41,322 bases of DNA from Novosphingobium sp. (GTDB taxonomy: Bacteria; Pseudomonadota; Alphaproteobacteria; Sphingomonadales; Sphingomonadaceae). The notes beneath the pieces were generated by a model, which saw nothing but the letters and a program-made list of their open reading frames with translations, had not been told where the DNA came from and searched no databases. The translations under genes and the position numbers were made by a program. The stretch is from assembly GCA_020848655.1 (NCBI GenBank), contig JADLHU010000036.1, positions 1-41,322 of the forward strand, written 5' to 3'. Shown here piece after piece: positions 8,685-16,767 of this stretch (position 1 is its first letter; every line of letters starts with the position of its first letter).

Positions 8685-8765
8685 GGGAATTTCCTCTATC
8701 CAGCCCCGCCATGCCTGCCAAAACGTAGCCGGTGATCCCTTTCGGCAATTGCGGTAGACGGCGGT

Positions 8766-10226
8766 ATGCAGGGAAGCTTCAGCGACGGGAAATCGATGGC
8801 ACAGGATACCGAAGGAAAGTTGCGCGCAGGGGCGCTGGGGCCGCTCGCCATCGCATTTTTCGTCATTTCCGCGGCAGGCCCGCTGGTGGCGATGGCCGGC
8901 GGCATTCCGGTGGCCATGCTGTTCGGCAACGGCGCCGGCCTGCCCGCGATGTTCCTGCTGGCCAGCGTCCTGCTGATCGCCTTCGCGGTCGGCTATACCC
9001 GCATGGCGCGCGACGTGCGCAGCGCCGGGGCGTTCTATGCGTTCGCCGCAAGGGGGCTGGGCGGCATCGCGGCGGGGGCCACCGGAATGATCGCCCTGCT
9101 TAGCTACAATGCGATCCAGATCGGCCTTTATGGCCTGTTCGGTTCGGCGGCCAAGGCGCTGGTCGAGCCGTGGACCGGCATCGCGCTGCCGTGGTGGGCC
9201 TATTCGGGCGCGGCGCTGGTGTCGGTGGCGTGGTTCGGCTTTCGCCAGGTCGATCTGTCGGCCAAAGTGCTGGGCGCGCTGGTGGCGGCGGAATATCTCG
9301 TCGTCGTTGTCCTGGATGTGTTGATCGTCGGGCACGGCGGCGACAGCGGGTTGAGCCTTCGCCCGTTCCAGCCCGAACTGTTCATGGCAGGATCGCCCGC
9401 GATCGGTCTGATGCTGTGCTTCGCGGCGTTCGTGGGGTTCGAGGCGACGACGATCTACAGCGAGGAAGCCCGCGATCCCGAGCGCACCATACCGCGTGCG
9501 ACCTACTTCTCCGTGATCCTGATCGGCGTGTTCTACACCATATCGACCTGGGCCGCCGTGAACGGCATCGGCGTCGACAAGCTCGCGCCGCTGCTGTCGG
9601 GCGCGCCCGATCCAACCGTGCTGCTGTTCGACCTGGCCGACCGTTATGCCGGCGCACCGATGACGCTGGCGATGCGAGTGCTGTTCGTCACCAGCACTTA
9701 TGCCGCGCTGCTGGCCTTCCACAATGCGATCTCGCGCTACTTCTTCGCGATGGGCCGCGAGCATCTGCTGCCGCGCCGGCTGGGGCGGACCCACCCCGAT
9801 TTCAACAGCCCGCACATCGGCTCCGTCACCCAAAGCGCCCTGGCCGCCGTTTGCGTCGTTCTGTTCGCGGTGAGCGGGGCCGATCCCGTGCTGGTGGTGT
9901 TCACGTTGCTGTCTGCCGTGGCGACGCTGGGGATCATCGTGCTGATCGCCATTACCTCGCTGTCGACCTGCCGCCATCTGCTGCGCGAAACGCCGCCGCC
10001 CGTGGCGGTGATCGCGGTGAGCGCCGTGTCGCTGGTGGTGTTCGGGGCGGTCGCGGCGCTGGCCGTCACGCGCTTCGATGTCCTGACCGGAAGCGCGGGG
10101 GCGATGAATACGGTGATGCCAGGGTCCATCCTGGTGGTCGCGCTGATCGGCGCGGGGCTGGCGCAGCGGCTGCGGCAGCGCGACCCCGAGGCTTACGCGA
10201 GGCTGGGGCGATCGTCTGACGTCTGA
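8766..10226 (+). CDS. APC-superfamily amino acid/amine permease
   Basis: This 486-residue integral membrane protein has about twelve hydrophobic segments. The first helix contains the broken-helix motif FFVISAAGPLVAMAGGIP typical of APC transporters. A conserved cytoplasmic stretch, FVGFEATTIYSEEARDPERTIPRATY, follows about two fifths of the way in. It probably takes up an amino acid, amine or amide by proton symport. Starts at 8766 or 8796 (MAQDTEGKLR) are both plausible. The gene is divergent from the SRPBCC/fahA set, and its last 34 bases overlap the end of the convergent VOC gene. The substrate is unknown; the amidase and aminotransferase neighbours suggest an amine- or amide-bearing compound. 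Confidence 0.8.
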   Translation: MQGSFSDGKSMAQDTEGKLRAGALGPLAIAFFVISAAGPLVAMAGGIPVAMLFGNGAGLPAMFLLASVLLIAFAVGYTRMARDVRSAGAFYAFAARGLGGIAAGATGMIALLSYNAIQIGLYGLFGSAAKALVEPWTGIALPWWAYSGAALVSVAWFGFRQVDLSAKVLGALVAAEYLVVVVLDVLIVGHGGDSGLSLRPFQPELFMAGSPAIGLMLCFAAFVGFEATTIYSEEARDPERTIPRATYFSVILIGVFYTISTWAAVNGIGVDKLAPLLSGAPDPTVLLFDLADRYAGAPMTLAMRVLFVTSTYAALLAFHNAISRYFFAMGREHLLPRRLGRTHPDFNSPHIGSVTQSALAAVCVVLFAVSGADPVLVVFTLLSAVATLGIIVLIAITSLSTCRHLLRETPPPVAVIAVSAVSLVVFGAVAALAVTRFDVLTGSAGAMNTVMPGSILVVALIGAGLAQRLRQRDPEAYARLGRSSDV

Positions 10227-10741
10227 TCGGTCTGGCGGCGGCGTTCCTGCTTTTCGACCGTCCATGCCGAAAGCGCGGCGTGGGCATCTTGCTGCGCGCG
10301 ATCCATATAGGCCTGATCGACCAGCCATGTCGTCAGTTCGACGCGGAAGCCGTTCGGATCGACGAAATAGATCGATTCGATGATGTGGTGATCGGTAATG
10401 CCCAGCACCTCGACGCCCGCTGCCTCCAGCCGCGCCTTGGCCGCCAGCAGCGCGGCGCGGTCCGGCACCTGCAGCGCGATATGGTTGACCCACGCGGGCG
10501 TGTTGGGCGAAGGCAGCGCCGCTACGTCGTCGCCCAGGTCGAAAAAGGCGATGAACGAACCATCGGCCATCTTGAAGAAAATATGCGTGTAGGGGCAATA
10601 TTCGCCGGTCGATGGCACGGTGTCTGCCCGGATCACATGGGCCAGCGGCAATCCCAGGATGTCTTCATAGAACGCACGCGTTTCTTCGGCATCGCGGCAC
10701 CGCCAGGCGAAATGGTTCAGGCGTTCGATGGTGAAGGTCAT
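10193..10741 (-). CDS. VOC-superfamily protein (glyoxalase/extradiol dioxygenase-like)
   Basis: This 182-residue protein has two beta-alpha-beta-beta-beta modules of the vicinal oxygen chelate fold. Candidate metal ligands are the histidines in RLNHFAW and VNHIAL and the glutamate in NGFRVELT. The ATG at 10741 is preferred over 10750 because AAAAGGA lies 8 bases before it. Proteins of this type cleave catechols, isomerise or act as glyoxalases, and the exact reaction is not readable. It is the last gene of a leftward run starting with the FAD oxidoreductase at 18132. The C-terminal 40 residues are charged, low in complexity and probably disordered. Confidence 0.75.
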   Translation of the reverse strand: MTFTIERLNHFAWRCRDAEETRAFYEDILGLPLAHVIRADTVPSTGEYCPYTHIFFKMADGSFIAFFDLGDDVAALPSPNTPAWVNHIALQVPDRAALLAAKARLEAAGVEVLGITDHHIIESIYFVDPNGFRVELTTWLVDQAYMDRAQQDAHAALSAWTVEKQERRRQTDQTSDDRPSLA

Positions 10742-10771
10742 GGCAGGCATCCTTTTGTAGTCGCTTGGCTT

Positions 10772-11881
10772 TTATAGTTGCTGGGCAAAAGCGGCCATTT
10801 CATCGGCCAGTTGTTCGACAAGGGCCGGCTGGCCGGCAAGATAGTGGTTGCCGCCCTTCAACTGGATGCGGCGCAGGCGTCCTTGCGCGGCGCGCGCCCA
10901 TTCTTCGTGATCGCTGGGGAACGTGGAAGAATCGGCGGTGTGTTCGGCCAGCAGCACCGGAACGCTGGTCTGCGCCAGGCACGCCGGGCCATCGCCCCGG
11001 CTCGACGGCGCCCACTGGCTGAGGAACGCGGTCAGCGAGGTATAGCGCCCCATGCTGTTCGCCGCGTAGTTCTGGACTTTGGGCGGCCCCCACACCGTGG
11101 TGCCGGGCGGCCGGTCGTTCGGATCGAGCGCGGCATCGAGACAGCGCGGATCGGCCAGCGTGCGATGCACCACGAAGGCCATGTCGGTCGGCCCGCCGGG
11201 AATCGCGCGCAACTGGCGCAATCGCGCGCGCGTCCATTCCTCCAGCCGCTCAAGCCGCCGCCGTTGCGCGGCGCGGTAGAGCGCCAGGAACGCGCTGGAA
11301 TAGGGCGGGCCATTGTCGGGGTTGAACATGTCGAGCGCGGGGTCTGTCGCCAGCGGGTCGGCCTCGTCGATCTGGGCGGGATCGATCCACATCGTCATCA
11401 GCCGCGAACGGCCAAGATGCGCGGCATTCAGCGCGATTCCCTGGGCCGGGGGCAGATCCGCGGGCGAAAGGTCGATCGGATCGCCCGCCGGGGTTGCGGT
11501 GATATCGAGACGTTCGGCCTGCGCCTGATAGAGGCTGACCAGCGCGGCGCCGCCGCTGTTGCCGATCAGCATGATCCGTTCATAGCCTTGCGCGCGCAGC
11601 CAGTGCACGCCCGCGCCCAGATCCTGGATGGCGCGTTCGAGCAGCAACGTCACGTCGCTGCCCAGGTAACGCGTATTCAGCCCAAGCGTGGCGATGCCCC
11701 GGCTGGACAGCGGTTCCAGCAGATAGTGGTGCATGAAGTTGGACGTGGGGTGAATGACGATCGCGGCCACTTTGCCGGGGGCGCGATGAAATGCGCCCCA
11801 GATGCGCGGCCGCAACAATTGCAGGCCCGATTGGCTTTCCTGGGCATGGCCAGTCGCCACATCGATCAACACCGCTTCCAT
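10772..11881 (-). CDS. Alpha/beta-hydrolase
   Basis: This 369-residue protein carries an alpha/beta-hydrolase nucleophile elbow GNSGG with serine S109. A likely acid lies in AEHTADSSTF, and the catalytic histidine is in KGGNHYL near the C-terminus. A long insertion between strand 5 and the C-terminal part probably forms a cap over the active site. An ester, amide or carbon-carbon bond hydrolase is possible. It is co-directional with the dimethylformamidase-like gene upstream (111-base gap) and the VOC gene downstream (30-base gap), so a role in the same catabolic route is likely. GAGGA precedes the ATG. Confidence 0.7.
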   Translation of the reverse strand: MEAVLIDVATGHAQESQSGLQLLRPRIWGAFHRAPGKVAAIVIHPTSNFMHHYLLEPLSSRGIATLGLNTRYLGSDVTLLLERAIQDLGAGVHWLRAQGYERIMLIGNSGGAALVSLYQAQAERLDITATPAGDPIDLSPADLPPAQGIALNAAHLGRSRLMTMWIDPAQIDEADPLATDPALDMFNPDNGPPYSSAFLALYRAAQRRRLERLEEWTRARLRQLRAIPGGPTDMAFVVHRTLADPRCLDAALDPNDRPPGTTVWGPPKVQNYAANSMGRYTSLTAFLSQWAPSSRGDGPACLAQTSVPVLLAEHTADSSTFPSDHEEWARAAQGRLRRIQLKGGNHYLAGQPALVEQLADEMAAFAQQL

Positions 11882-11992
11882 GCTTGTTCCTCACGTGCCT
11901 TCTTGTCGAAGTGGACGCATATGCCTTTCGCCGCGCCGCCCCCATCCCCTTGGCGGGTGAGGGTGCGGCGCAGCGGCCCTGGCCGGGCATTT

Positions 11993-14221
11993 CTACCGTG
12001 AGAAATGCCGCACGACATTGTGCAGCAGGCGCGACACGTTGTTGTCGTAGTTGTTGTAGGAAAGCGTCGCGCAGAAGTTGCACGAACTGGCCGAGAACAC
12101 CGCGCCGTCGTTGGGCGTCTCGTAATAGACCATGTCCGCGCGCTTGAGCCTTGCCAGCATGAACTGGTCGGCCGGCGAGATGCGCATGTCCTCCACCTGG
12201 CCGACGTAGAAATCGCCCATGGGCAGCGACGTCGCCACGATCAGCGCGTGCGGCGGGGTGCCGAGATCGAAATCGGCGCGATCGATCTCGAAGCCCGCCG
12301 CGCCGTGCTCCAGCGCCAGCGCCGGGATATCGCCGATCAGTTCCTCGTCGATCCCTTCGAACATGAAGGCAACGCGGGGCGAATGGCTGTCTTCGGTGCG
12401 ACGGAACGCCGTGCCGCGCCCGCCGCCGGCCGATGCCATGCCGACTCCGACGTATTTCTGCGGTCCGTTGCCACGGAACCGCCAGAGGCCCCCCGGCTCG
12501 CCGGTCTGGCTATGGCGCGTCTGGCCCGGTTCGGTGGACCAGGTGCGGCCGCCATTGGCGCGGCGCACTTCGGCCACGGTGCCTTCGGCGTTCACGGTGG
12601 TGACCCAGTACAGTCCGTTGCCCGAAAGGTAGCAGAACCGGCCGCCGGCATTCTGGTACTGTTCCAGCCCTTCCAGCATCTGGATGGACCAGTACTCGTG
12701 GTGCGTGCCCGAAAGCGCGCACTTGTAGGGCGCCAGCGCCGCCGCGCCATGCCTGTGCAGGTCGTGGTCGGTGATGACATCGTAGGCGATGCCCATTTCC
12801 TCCAGCCAGTCGATCAGGAACAGGTCGGCGGAAAACTGGTGTGGGCCGTTCCAGGTGCGGGCGCGATGCCAGGGGCGCATCGGGCTGAGCAGCGGACGCA
12901 GCATCGTCGAATAGCATACGCCCGAGCCGTCGCGGTGAACGTCATAAAGGCTGCGCATGTGATAGCGCGACAGATAGCGGATTTCCTCGGCGCCGATCGA
13001 CGGATCGGGCGGGGGCACCGACCCTTCGAGCAGCTTGAAGAAATCGACCTGTTCGTTGGCATAGGCAAGGTAGGAAAAGGTCGGGATGACCACGACCACC
13101 TTGGCCGTTGGTGCGCCGGTCGGGGCGCGAACGAAGAACGGCACGTAATCGCGCGATCCATCGGCGGCGGTCAGCTTGGCCGCATAGACGCCGCTGCCGA
13201 GGCCAGGGGGAATCGTGAATTCGAACGAGGTATCCCACGCGCAATCGTCGAGATCGTCGGAATGGAAGTGGACCGCGTTGTACTGGTCCGGGGCGAGGGC
13301 GAAGTTGTCTTCGGTGCCGTCGAAATTGTGCCCGGTGACGCCGCGCATCGGCGTGTTGTGCAACCGTCCGTCGTGGCCGTTGCCGCTCAGGTCCGGGATA
13401 TGCTTTCCCGACGGATCGTGCGCAAGGTTCCAGCGGGCGACGAAGGTGGCGCCATCGGGGGCGCAATGGTCCAGCGCCTCGGGCCGTGTCGCCGGGTCGA
13501 GCAGCGTGCGAACCGCGGCGCCCGACAGGACCACGGGGCACGAAATCTTGCCGTCGAAGCTGTCCCTGGAAAACTGCCGGTCGCGGTCCGTCACCAGCGC
13601 GCACGCGCCCAGGAGCGTGATCGCGTCGTTTGAAAGCGCCGGTGCACCGTCGATCGCCGTCGATGCGATCTCGGTGCCTTGCTCGCCCACGCGAAAGCGG
13701 CTGCGATCGACCCGCAGGGTGAAACTGCCGTGCGCCTTGTCGATGACGAGCGCGGCGAACTGCCATTCGCGCTCGATCAGCGGGCGCGGCGATCGCACTT
13801 CGACCGGCGTTCCGCCTGCGGCGTAGCGGCCGACCAGATGGCCGTCTTCATCGACGGAAAGCTGAAAATCCGCCTCTGTCAGGTCGGGTGCGATCCGGCT
13901 GAACACACCTTGCCTGCCGCCTTGCGGCAAAGTCGGATAAAGCCATGCGGCAAAGGCGATCACATCGCCTGCATCCCCCAGCGGCAGGTGATCGATCCGC
14001 ATGTACGATCCGGGATAGACGTCCTGGAACGTGCCCGGATAGCTGCGGTTGATACTCGCCTCGATCGGCCGCTCCTTCAGGCCCGGCCCCTGGGGATTGT
14101 CGTCCCCGTGGATCAGCCTGACGAGCGTGGATTGATAGTCACCAGCCTCGGAGCTGATAAGAAAGTTCAGCGTCTCTCCTGGCTCGACGCTGAACTTGTC
14201 CGTGTATCCGACGAGTTTCAC
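11993..14221 (-). CDS. N,N-dimethylformamidase large-subunit-like amidohydrolase
   Basis: This is a protein of about 742 residues from the GTG at 14221 (preceded by AAGGA). The upstream extension to 14287 has no conserved look. The N-terminal third resembles a concanavalin/LamG-like beta-sandwich (FAAWLYPT, FAALVID, VVLSGAAV). The C-terminal part matches dimethylformamidase large subunits, with IPTFSYLAYANEQ, SGTHHEYWS, YLSGNGLYW and the final NNYDNNVSRLLHNVVRHF. The Paracoccus enzyme has a two-tyrosine, one-glutamate iron site. Candidates here are Y387, Y426 and E509 (inference). The known enzyme also needs a small subunit of about 130 residues, and none is visible. It probably hydrolyses a formamide or other substituted amide. 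Confidence 0.75.
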   Translation of the reverse strand: MKLVGYTDKFSVEPGETLNFLISSEAGDYQSTLVRLIHGDDNPQGPGLKERPIEASINRSYPGTFQDVYPGSYMRIDHLPLGDAGDVIAFAAWLYPTLPQGGRQGVFSRIAPDLTEADFQLSVDEDGHLVGRYAAGGTPVEVRSPRPLIEREWQFAALVIDKAHGSFTLRVDRSRFRVGEQGTEIASTAIDGAPALSNDAITLLGACALVTDRDRQFSRDSFDGKISCPVVLSGAAVRTLLDPATRPEALDHCAPDGATFVARWNLAHDPSGKHIPDLSGNGHDGRLHNTPMRGVTGHNFDGTEDNFALAPDQYNAVHFHSDDLDDCAWDTSFEFTIPPGLGSGVYAAKLTAADGSRDYVPFFVRAPTGAPTAKVVVVIPTFSYLAYANEQVDFFKLLEGSVPPPDPSIGAEEIRYLSRYHMRSLYDVHRDGSGVCYSTMLRPLLSPMRPWHRARTWNGPHQFSADLFLIDWLEEMGIAYDVITDHDLHRHGAAALAPYKCALSGTHHEYWSIQMLEGLEQYQNAGGRFCYLSGNGLYWVTTVNAEGTVAEVRRANGGRTWSTEPGQTRHSQTGEPGGLWRFRGNGPQKYVGVGMASAGGGRGTAFRRTEDSHSPRVAFMFEGIDEELIGDIPALALEHGAAGFEIDRADFDLGTPPHALIVATSLPMGDFYVGQVEDMRISPADQFMLARLKRADMVYYETPNDGAVFSASSCNFCATLSYNNYDNNVSRLLHNVVRHFSR

Positions 14222-14310
14222 CTGGCATTGTTCCTTGGTTGTTGGATCTGCGGCAAATCGTGGCGACCACCGTGAACCGCATGGCACCCGCCGCGGCCGC
14301 CAGGGTCACG

Positions 14311-15477
14311 TCACGCGGACCAGTCGAGCAGTTGGTGGAAATAGGCGAGGACTTCCTGCTGTTCGAACACGCGCTCCAGCGGGAAATGGCTCATCTTGAC
14401 GATGACCGTCTTGCTGGGGGGATCGACAAAGACGAACTGTCCGCCCAGGCCCACCGCCGAAAAGCCCGCCGCGCGCCCATCCTGGTTGTCGAGCTGCCAC
14501 CATTGGAAGCCATATCCGGGGCCGCCCAGAATACCGGCCGGATATTCGGTCGGATGCATCTGTGTCGATTGTTCGATCCAGTCGGCCGGAATGATCTGGC
14601 GGTCGCCCACCTTGCCCTTGTTCAGCATCAGCAGGCCCAGGCGGGCGAAATCGCGCATCGTGGCGTTGAAGCCAAGGCCGGCAGGCTCCACGCCGACGCC
14701 CGGCTTGCCATCGGCCATCCAGAACGCATCGAATTCCATGCCGGCCGGTTGCCACAGGCGGCTGGCGGTGAGCGCGGACAGCGTGGTTCCGGTCGTTCGC
14801 GTCAGAACCCATCCGACAACGGCGGAATCCAGCGTGCAATAGGCAAAGAACGTGCCCGGCTCGTGGCGCCGTCCAACGGTGAGCGCCGGCTCCCAATAGC
14901 GCTGGGTGTTGCGCACGATCGCATTCTGGAAGTTCACATAGGGCGGGTTCTGGTTCTCGGCGTCGAGGATCTCGTCGAAATCCACGCCCGACCGCATCTG
15001 CAACGCCTGCTTCAAGGTGACGCCGTCATAGCCGGTGCCCGCCAGTTCGGGCAGGTACTGGACGATCTGGTCGTCGAGCGAAGCGATCGCGCCTTCATCG
15101 ATGGCGATGCCGACGAGCAGCGACATCACCGACTTCGAGACGGATGCGCCCCAGAAATGCGTCTGCGGGCCGGCATGGTTGCGATAGCTCTCGTGCAGCA
15201 CCTTGCCATCGCGAATCACCATGAATGCGTTGGTGAACGTGCGCTCGAACCACTCTTCCAGCGTATGGGCCTGGCCGTCCGCCATATAGGCGGGCAATTC
15301 GCGATGCGCGGCGGGAAGGGGGGTGACCGGGCCGCCGCGTCCGACGGGGCGCGTCTCGAACAGTTGGGCCATGTTGCGAAAGACAAAGCTGTTGATGTCG
15401 GCATCCAGCATGTGGCTGCGCATGGACTGCACTGCCGGCGGAACGGTTCCGTCCAGCAGATAATCGGTACTGCTCAT
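14311..15477 (-). CDS. SxxK serine hydrolase, NylB/family VIII esterase-like
   Basis: This 388-residue class C beta-lactamase-fold hydrolase has its active-site SxxK at S112-V-S-K115 and the partner tyrosine at Y213 in AYCTLD. These positions nearly match those of 6-aminohexanoate-dimer hydrolase NylB (S112, K115, Y215, from memory). Further blocks such as YLPELAGTGYDG and QWWQLDNQDG also resemble NylB. The position corresponding to NylB Y170, important for nylon-dimer cleavage, appears to be isoleucine here, so a different amide or ester is the likely substrate. No signal peptide is visible. AAGGA lies 8 bases before ATG. It is flanked by the Rieske and dimethylformamidase-like genes in one leftward run. 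Confidence 0.8.
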   Translation of the reverse strand: MSSTDYLLDGTVPPAVQSMRSHMLDADINSFVFRNMAQLFETRPVGRGGPVTPLPAAHRELPAYMADGQAHTLEEWFERTFTNAFMVIRDGKVLHESYRNHAGPQTHFWGASVSKSVMSLLVGIAIDEGAIASLDDQIVQYLPELAGTGYDGVTLKQALQMRSGVDFDEILDAENQNPPYVNFQNAIVRNTQRYWEPALTVGRRHEPGTFFAYCTLDSAVVGWVLTRTTGTTLSALTASRLWQPAGMEFDAFWMADGKPGVGVEPAGLGFNATMRDFARLGLLMLNKGKVGDRQIIPADWIEQSTQMHPTEYPAGILGGPGYGFQWWQLDNQDGRAAGFSAVGLGGQFVFVDPPSKTVIVKMSHFPLERVFEQQEVLAYFHQLLDWSA

Positions 15478-15546
15478 CGAAGTGATCCTTCTGTATCGAT
15501 TTCAGATCGTGGAGATCGGCGTGGCGGCCCCCGCGCGCCGATGTGG

Positions 15547-16566
15547 CTAAGCGCTGACGCTCGCCTCCTCGCGTTCGGCGGCGATCATCGCGGCCATCTT
15601 GCGGCGCACGCGCACTGCGCCGGCATCGGTGGGCAGCAAGACAGGGTCCATGTCCCACAGATCGCGCCCGGCCATCCGGCGCTGCACGGCTTCGAGCATC
15701 GGCTTGTCTTCGCCGTCGAAGGCCTGCTTCAGGATTTCGATCAAGGCCTCGTCGGGCACGGGCAGGTCCTTGTCGCAGCCCGAACTCCAGAAATAGTGGG
15801 TGCTGGTCTCGTCCTGCGGGGTGAGGATATGAGCCGAGGGCACGTAGACGATGTATTCGTCGCTGCCGACCAGTCCGGCCCGGCTTTCCAGGATATGCAC
15901 CGACGGCGCGATCCAGCGGATGTTGTCATTGTTGCGGATGCGTTCGGCCGGGATGGCTTCGGGGCCGAAGATATTGATCATGTCGGGGATGTGATAGTTG
16001 CACACGATCACGCCGTCGGGCCGTTCTTCCGATCGGAATTGCGGCATGTATTCCAGCCCGCCGAACGAAGGGTGCAGGAACGTGGAATGGCACAGGTCCA
16101 TCAGGTTGTCGGTGATCAACCGGTAATCGCTGGCGATGAGCGAACTGCCCTTCACATATCGCATCGTCGGATCGGCGTGATAGTCGACATCCGGGATCAG
16201 CGCTTCGTCGGCGCGCGCCGGATCGCCCATCCACACCCATACCGCGCCCGGCCGCTCGGCAATCGGAAAGCTGCGCGTGCGGATCGATGACGGCACGACC
16301 TTGTTGAACGGGTTGTGGCGGCATTGGCCCGTCCCGTCGAATTCCAGTCCGTGATAGCCGCACTGGACGCGGCCATTGACCAGCTTTCCTTCCGACAGCG
16401 GCGCAAAGCGGTGGGGGCAGGTATCCTCGAGCGCGTGATAGGCGCCGCTGGCGGCATCGCGCCATGCGACCACCGGGATCTTGAGCATGGTGCGCGCCAC
16501 CAGGGCTTCGCCCGTAAACTCGTCAGCCCATCCGATCATGTACCAGGCGTTGAAAAGAAAGGACAT
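15547..16566 (-). CDS. Rieske oxygenase, VanA-like (1)
   Basis: This 339-residue terminal oxygenase has a Rieske [2Fe-2S] domain with ligands in CPHRFAPL and CGYHGLEF. Its C-terminal mononuclear iron site is in NLMDLCHSTFLH. The N-terminus SFLFNAWYMIGW is typical of vanillate O-demethylase-type single-component-alpha oxygenases, which remove methyl groups or hydroxylate aromatic acids and amines. No beta subunit, reductase or ferredoxin adjoins it. It lies between the NylB-like gene and the FAD oxidoreductase, with a 201-base gap on the latter side that I could not assign. GGAG precedes the ATG. Confidence 0.85.
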   Translation of the reverse strand: MSFLFNAWYMIGWADEFTGEALVARTMLKIPVVAWRDAASGAYHALEDTCPHRFAPLSEGKLVNGRVQCGYHGLEFDGTGQCRHNPFNKVVPSSIRTRSFPIAERPGAVWVWMGDPARADEALIPDVDYHADPTMRYVKGSSLIASDYRLITDNLMDLCHSTFLHPSFGGLEYMPQFRSEERPDGVIVCNYHIPDMINIFGPEAIPAERIRNNDNIRWIAPSVHILESRAGLVGSDEYIVYVPSAHILTPQDETSTHYFWSSGCDKDLPVPDEALIEILKQAFDGEDKPMLEAVQRRMAGRDLWDMDPVLLPTDAGAVRVRRKMAAMIAAEREEASVSA

Positions 16567-16767
16567 GAATGCTCCACTTCAAAGGCATCACGGGTCCCAA
16601 GGCGGACTTGCGCCAGGCGGCTTCCCGTATCTTGCACAGGCATAAGGTCTGGCGCGCGCGGCCGGCAATGCTCTTCAAGGGTGATAGAGCGAGCCGCTGC
16701 ACATCATTCTTGTCGAACGGCTTGCGATCCGGCCGGCGTGGTGTGGCCGCAAGACACGTTAATACTA

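Noticed and set aside
16675..16690. CAAGGGTGAT as a further island motif
   Set aside because: It has an extra base inside the right half, lacks the GTCR half at the fixed distance, and points away from the start of the leftward Rieske gene.
16567..16767. Small gene in the 201-base gap between FAD oxidoreductase and Rieske (1)
   Set aside because: Frames in either direction lack a ribosome site and show no recognisable motif; I see nothing assignable in the gap.
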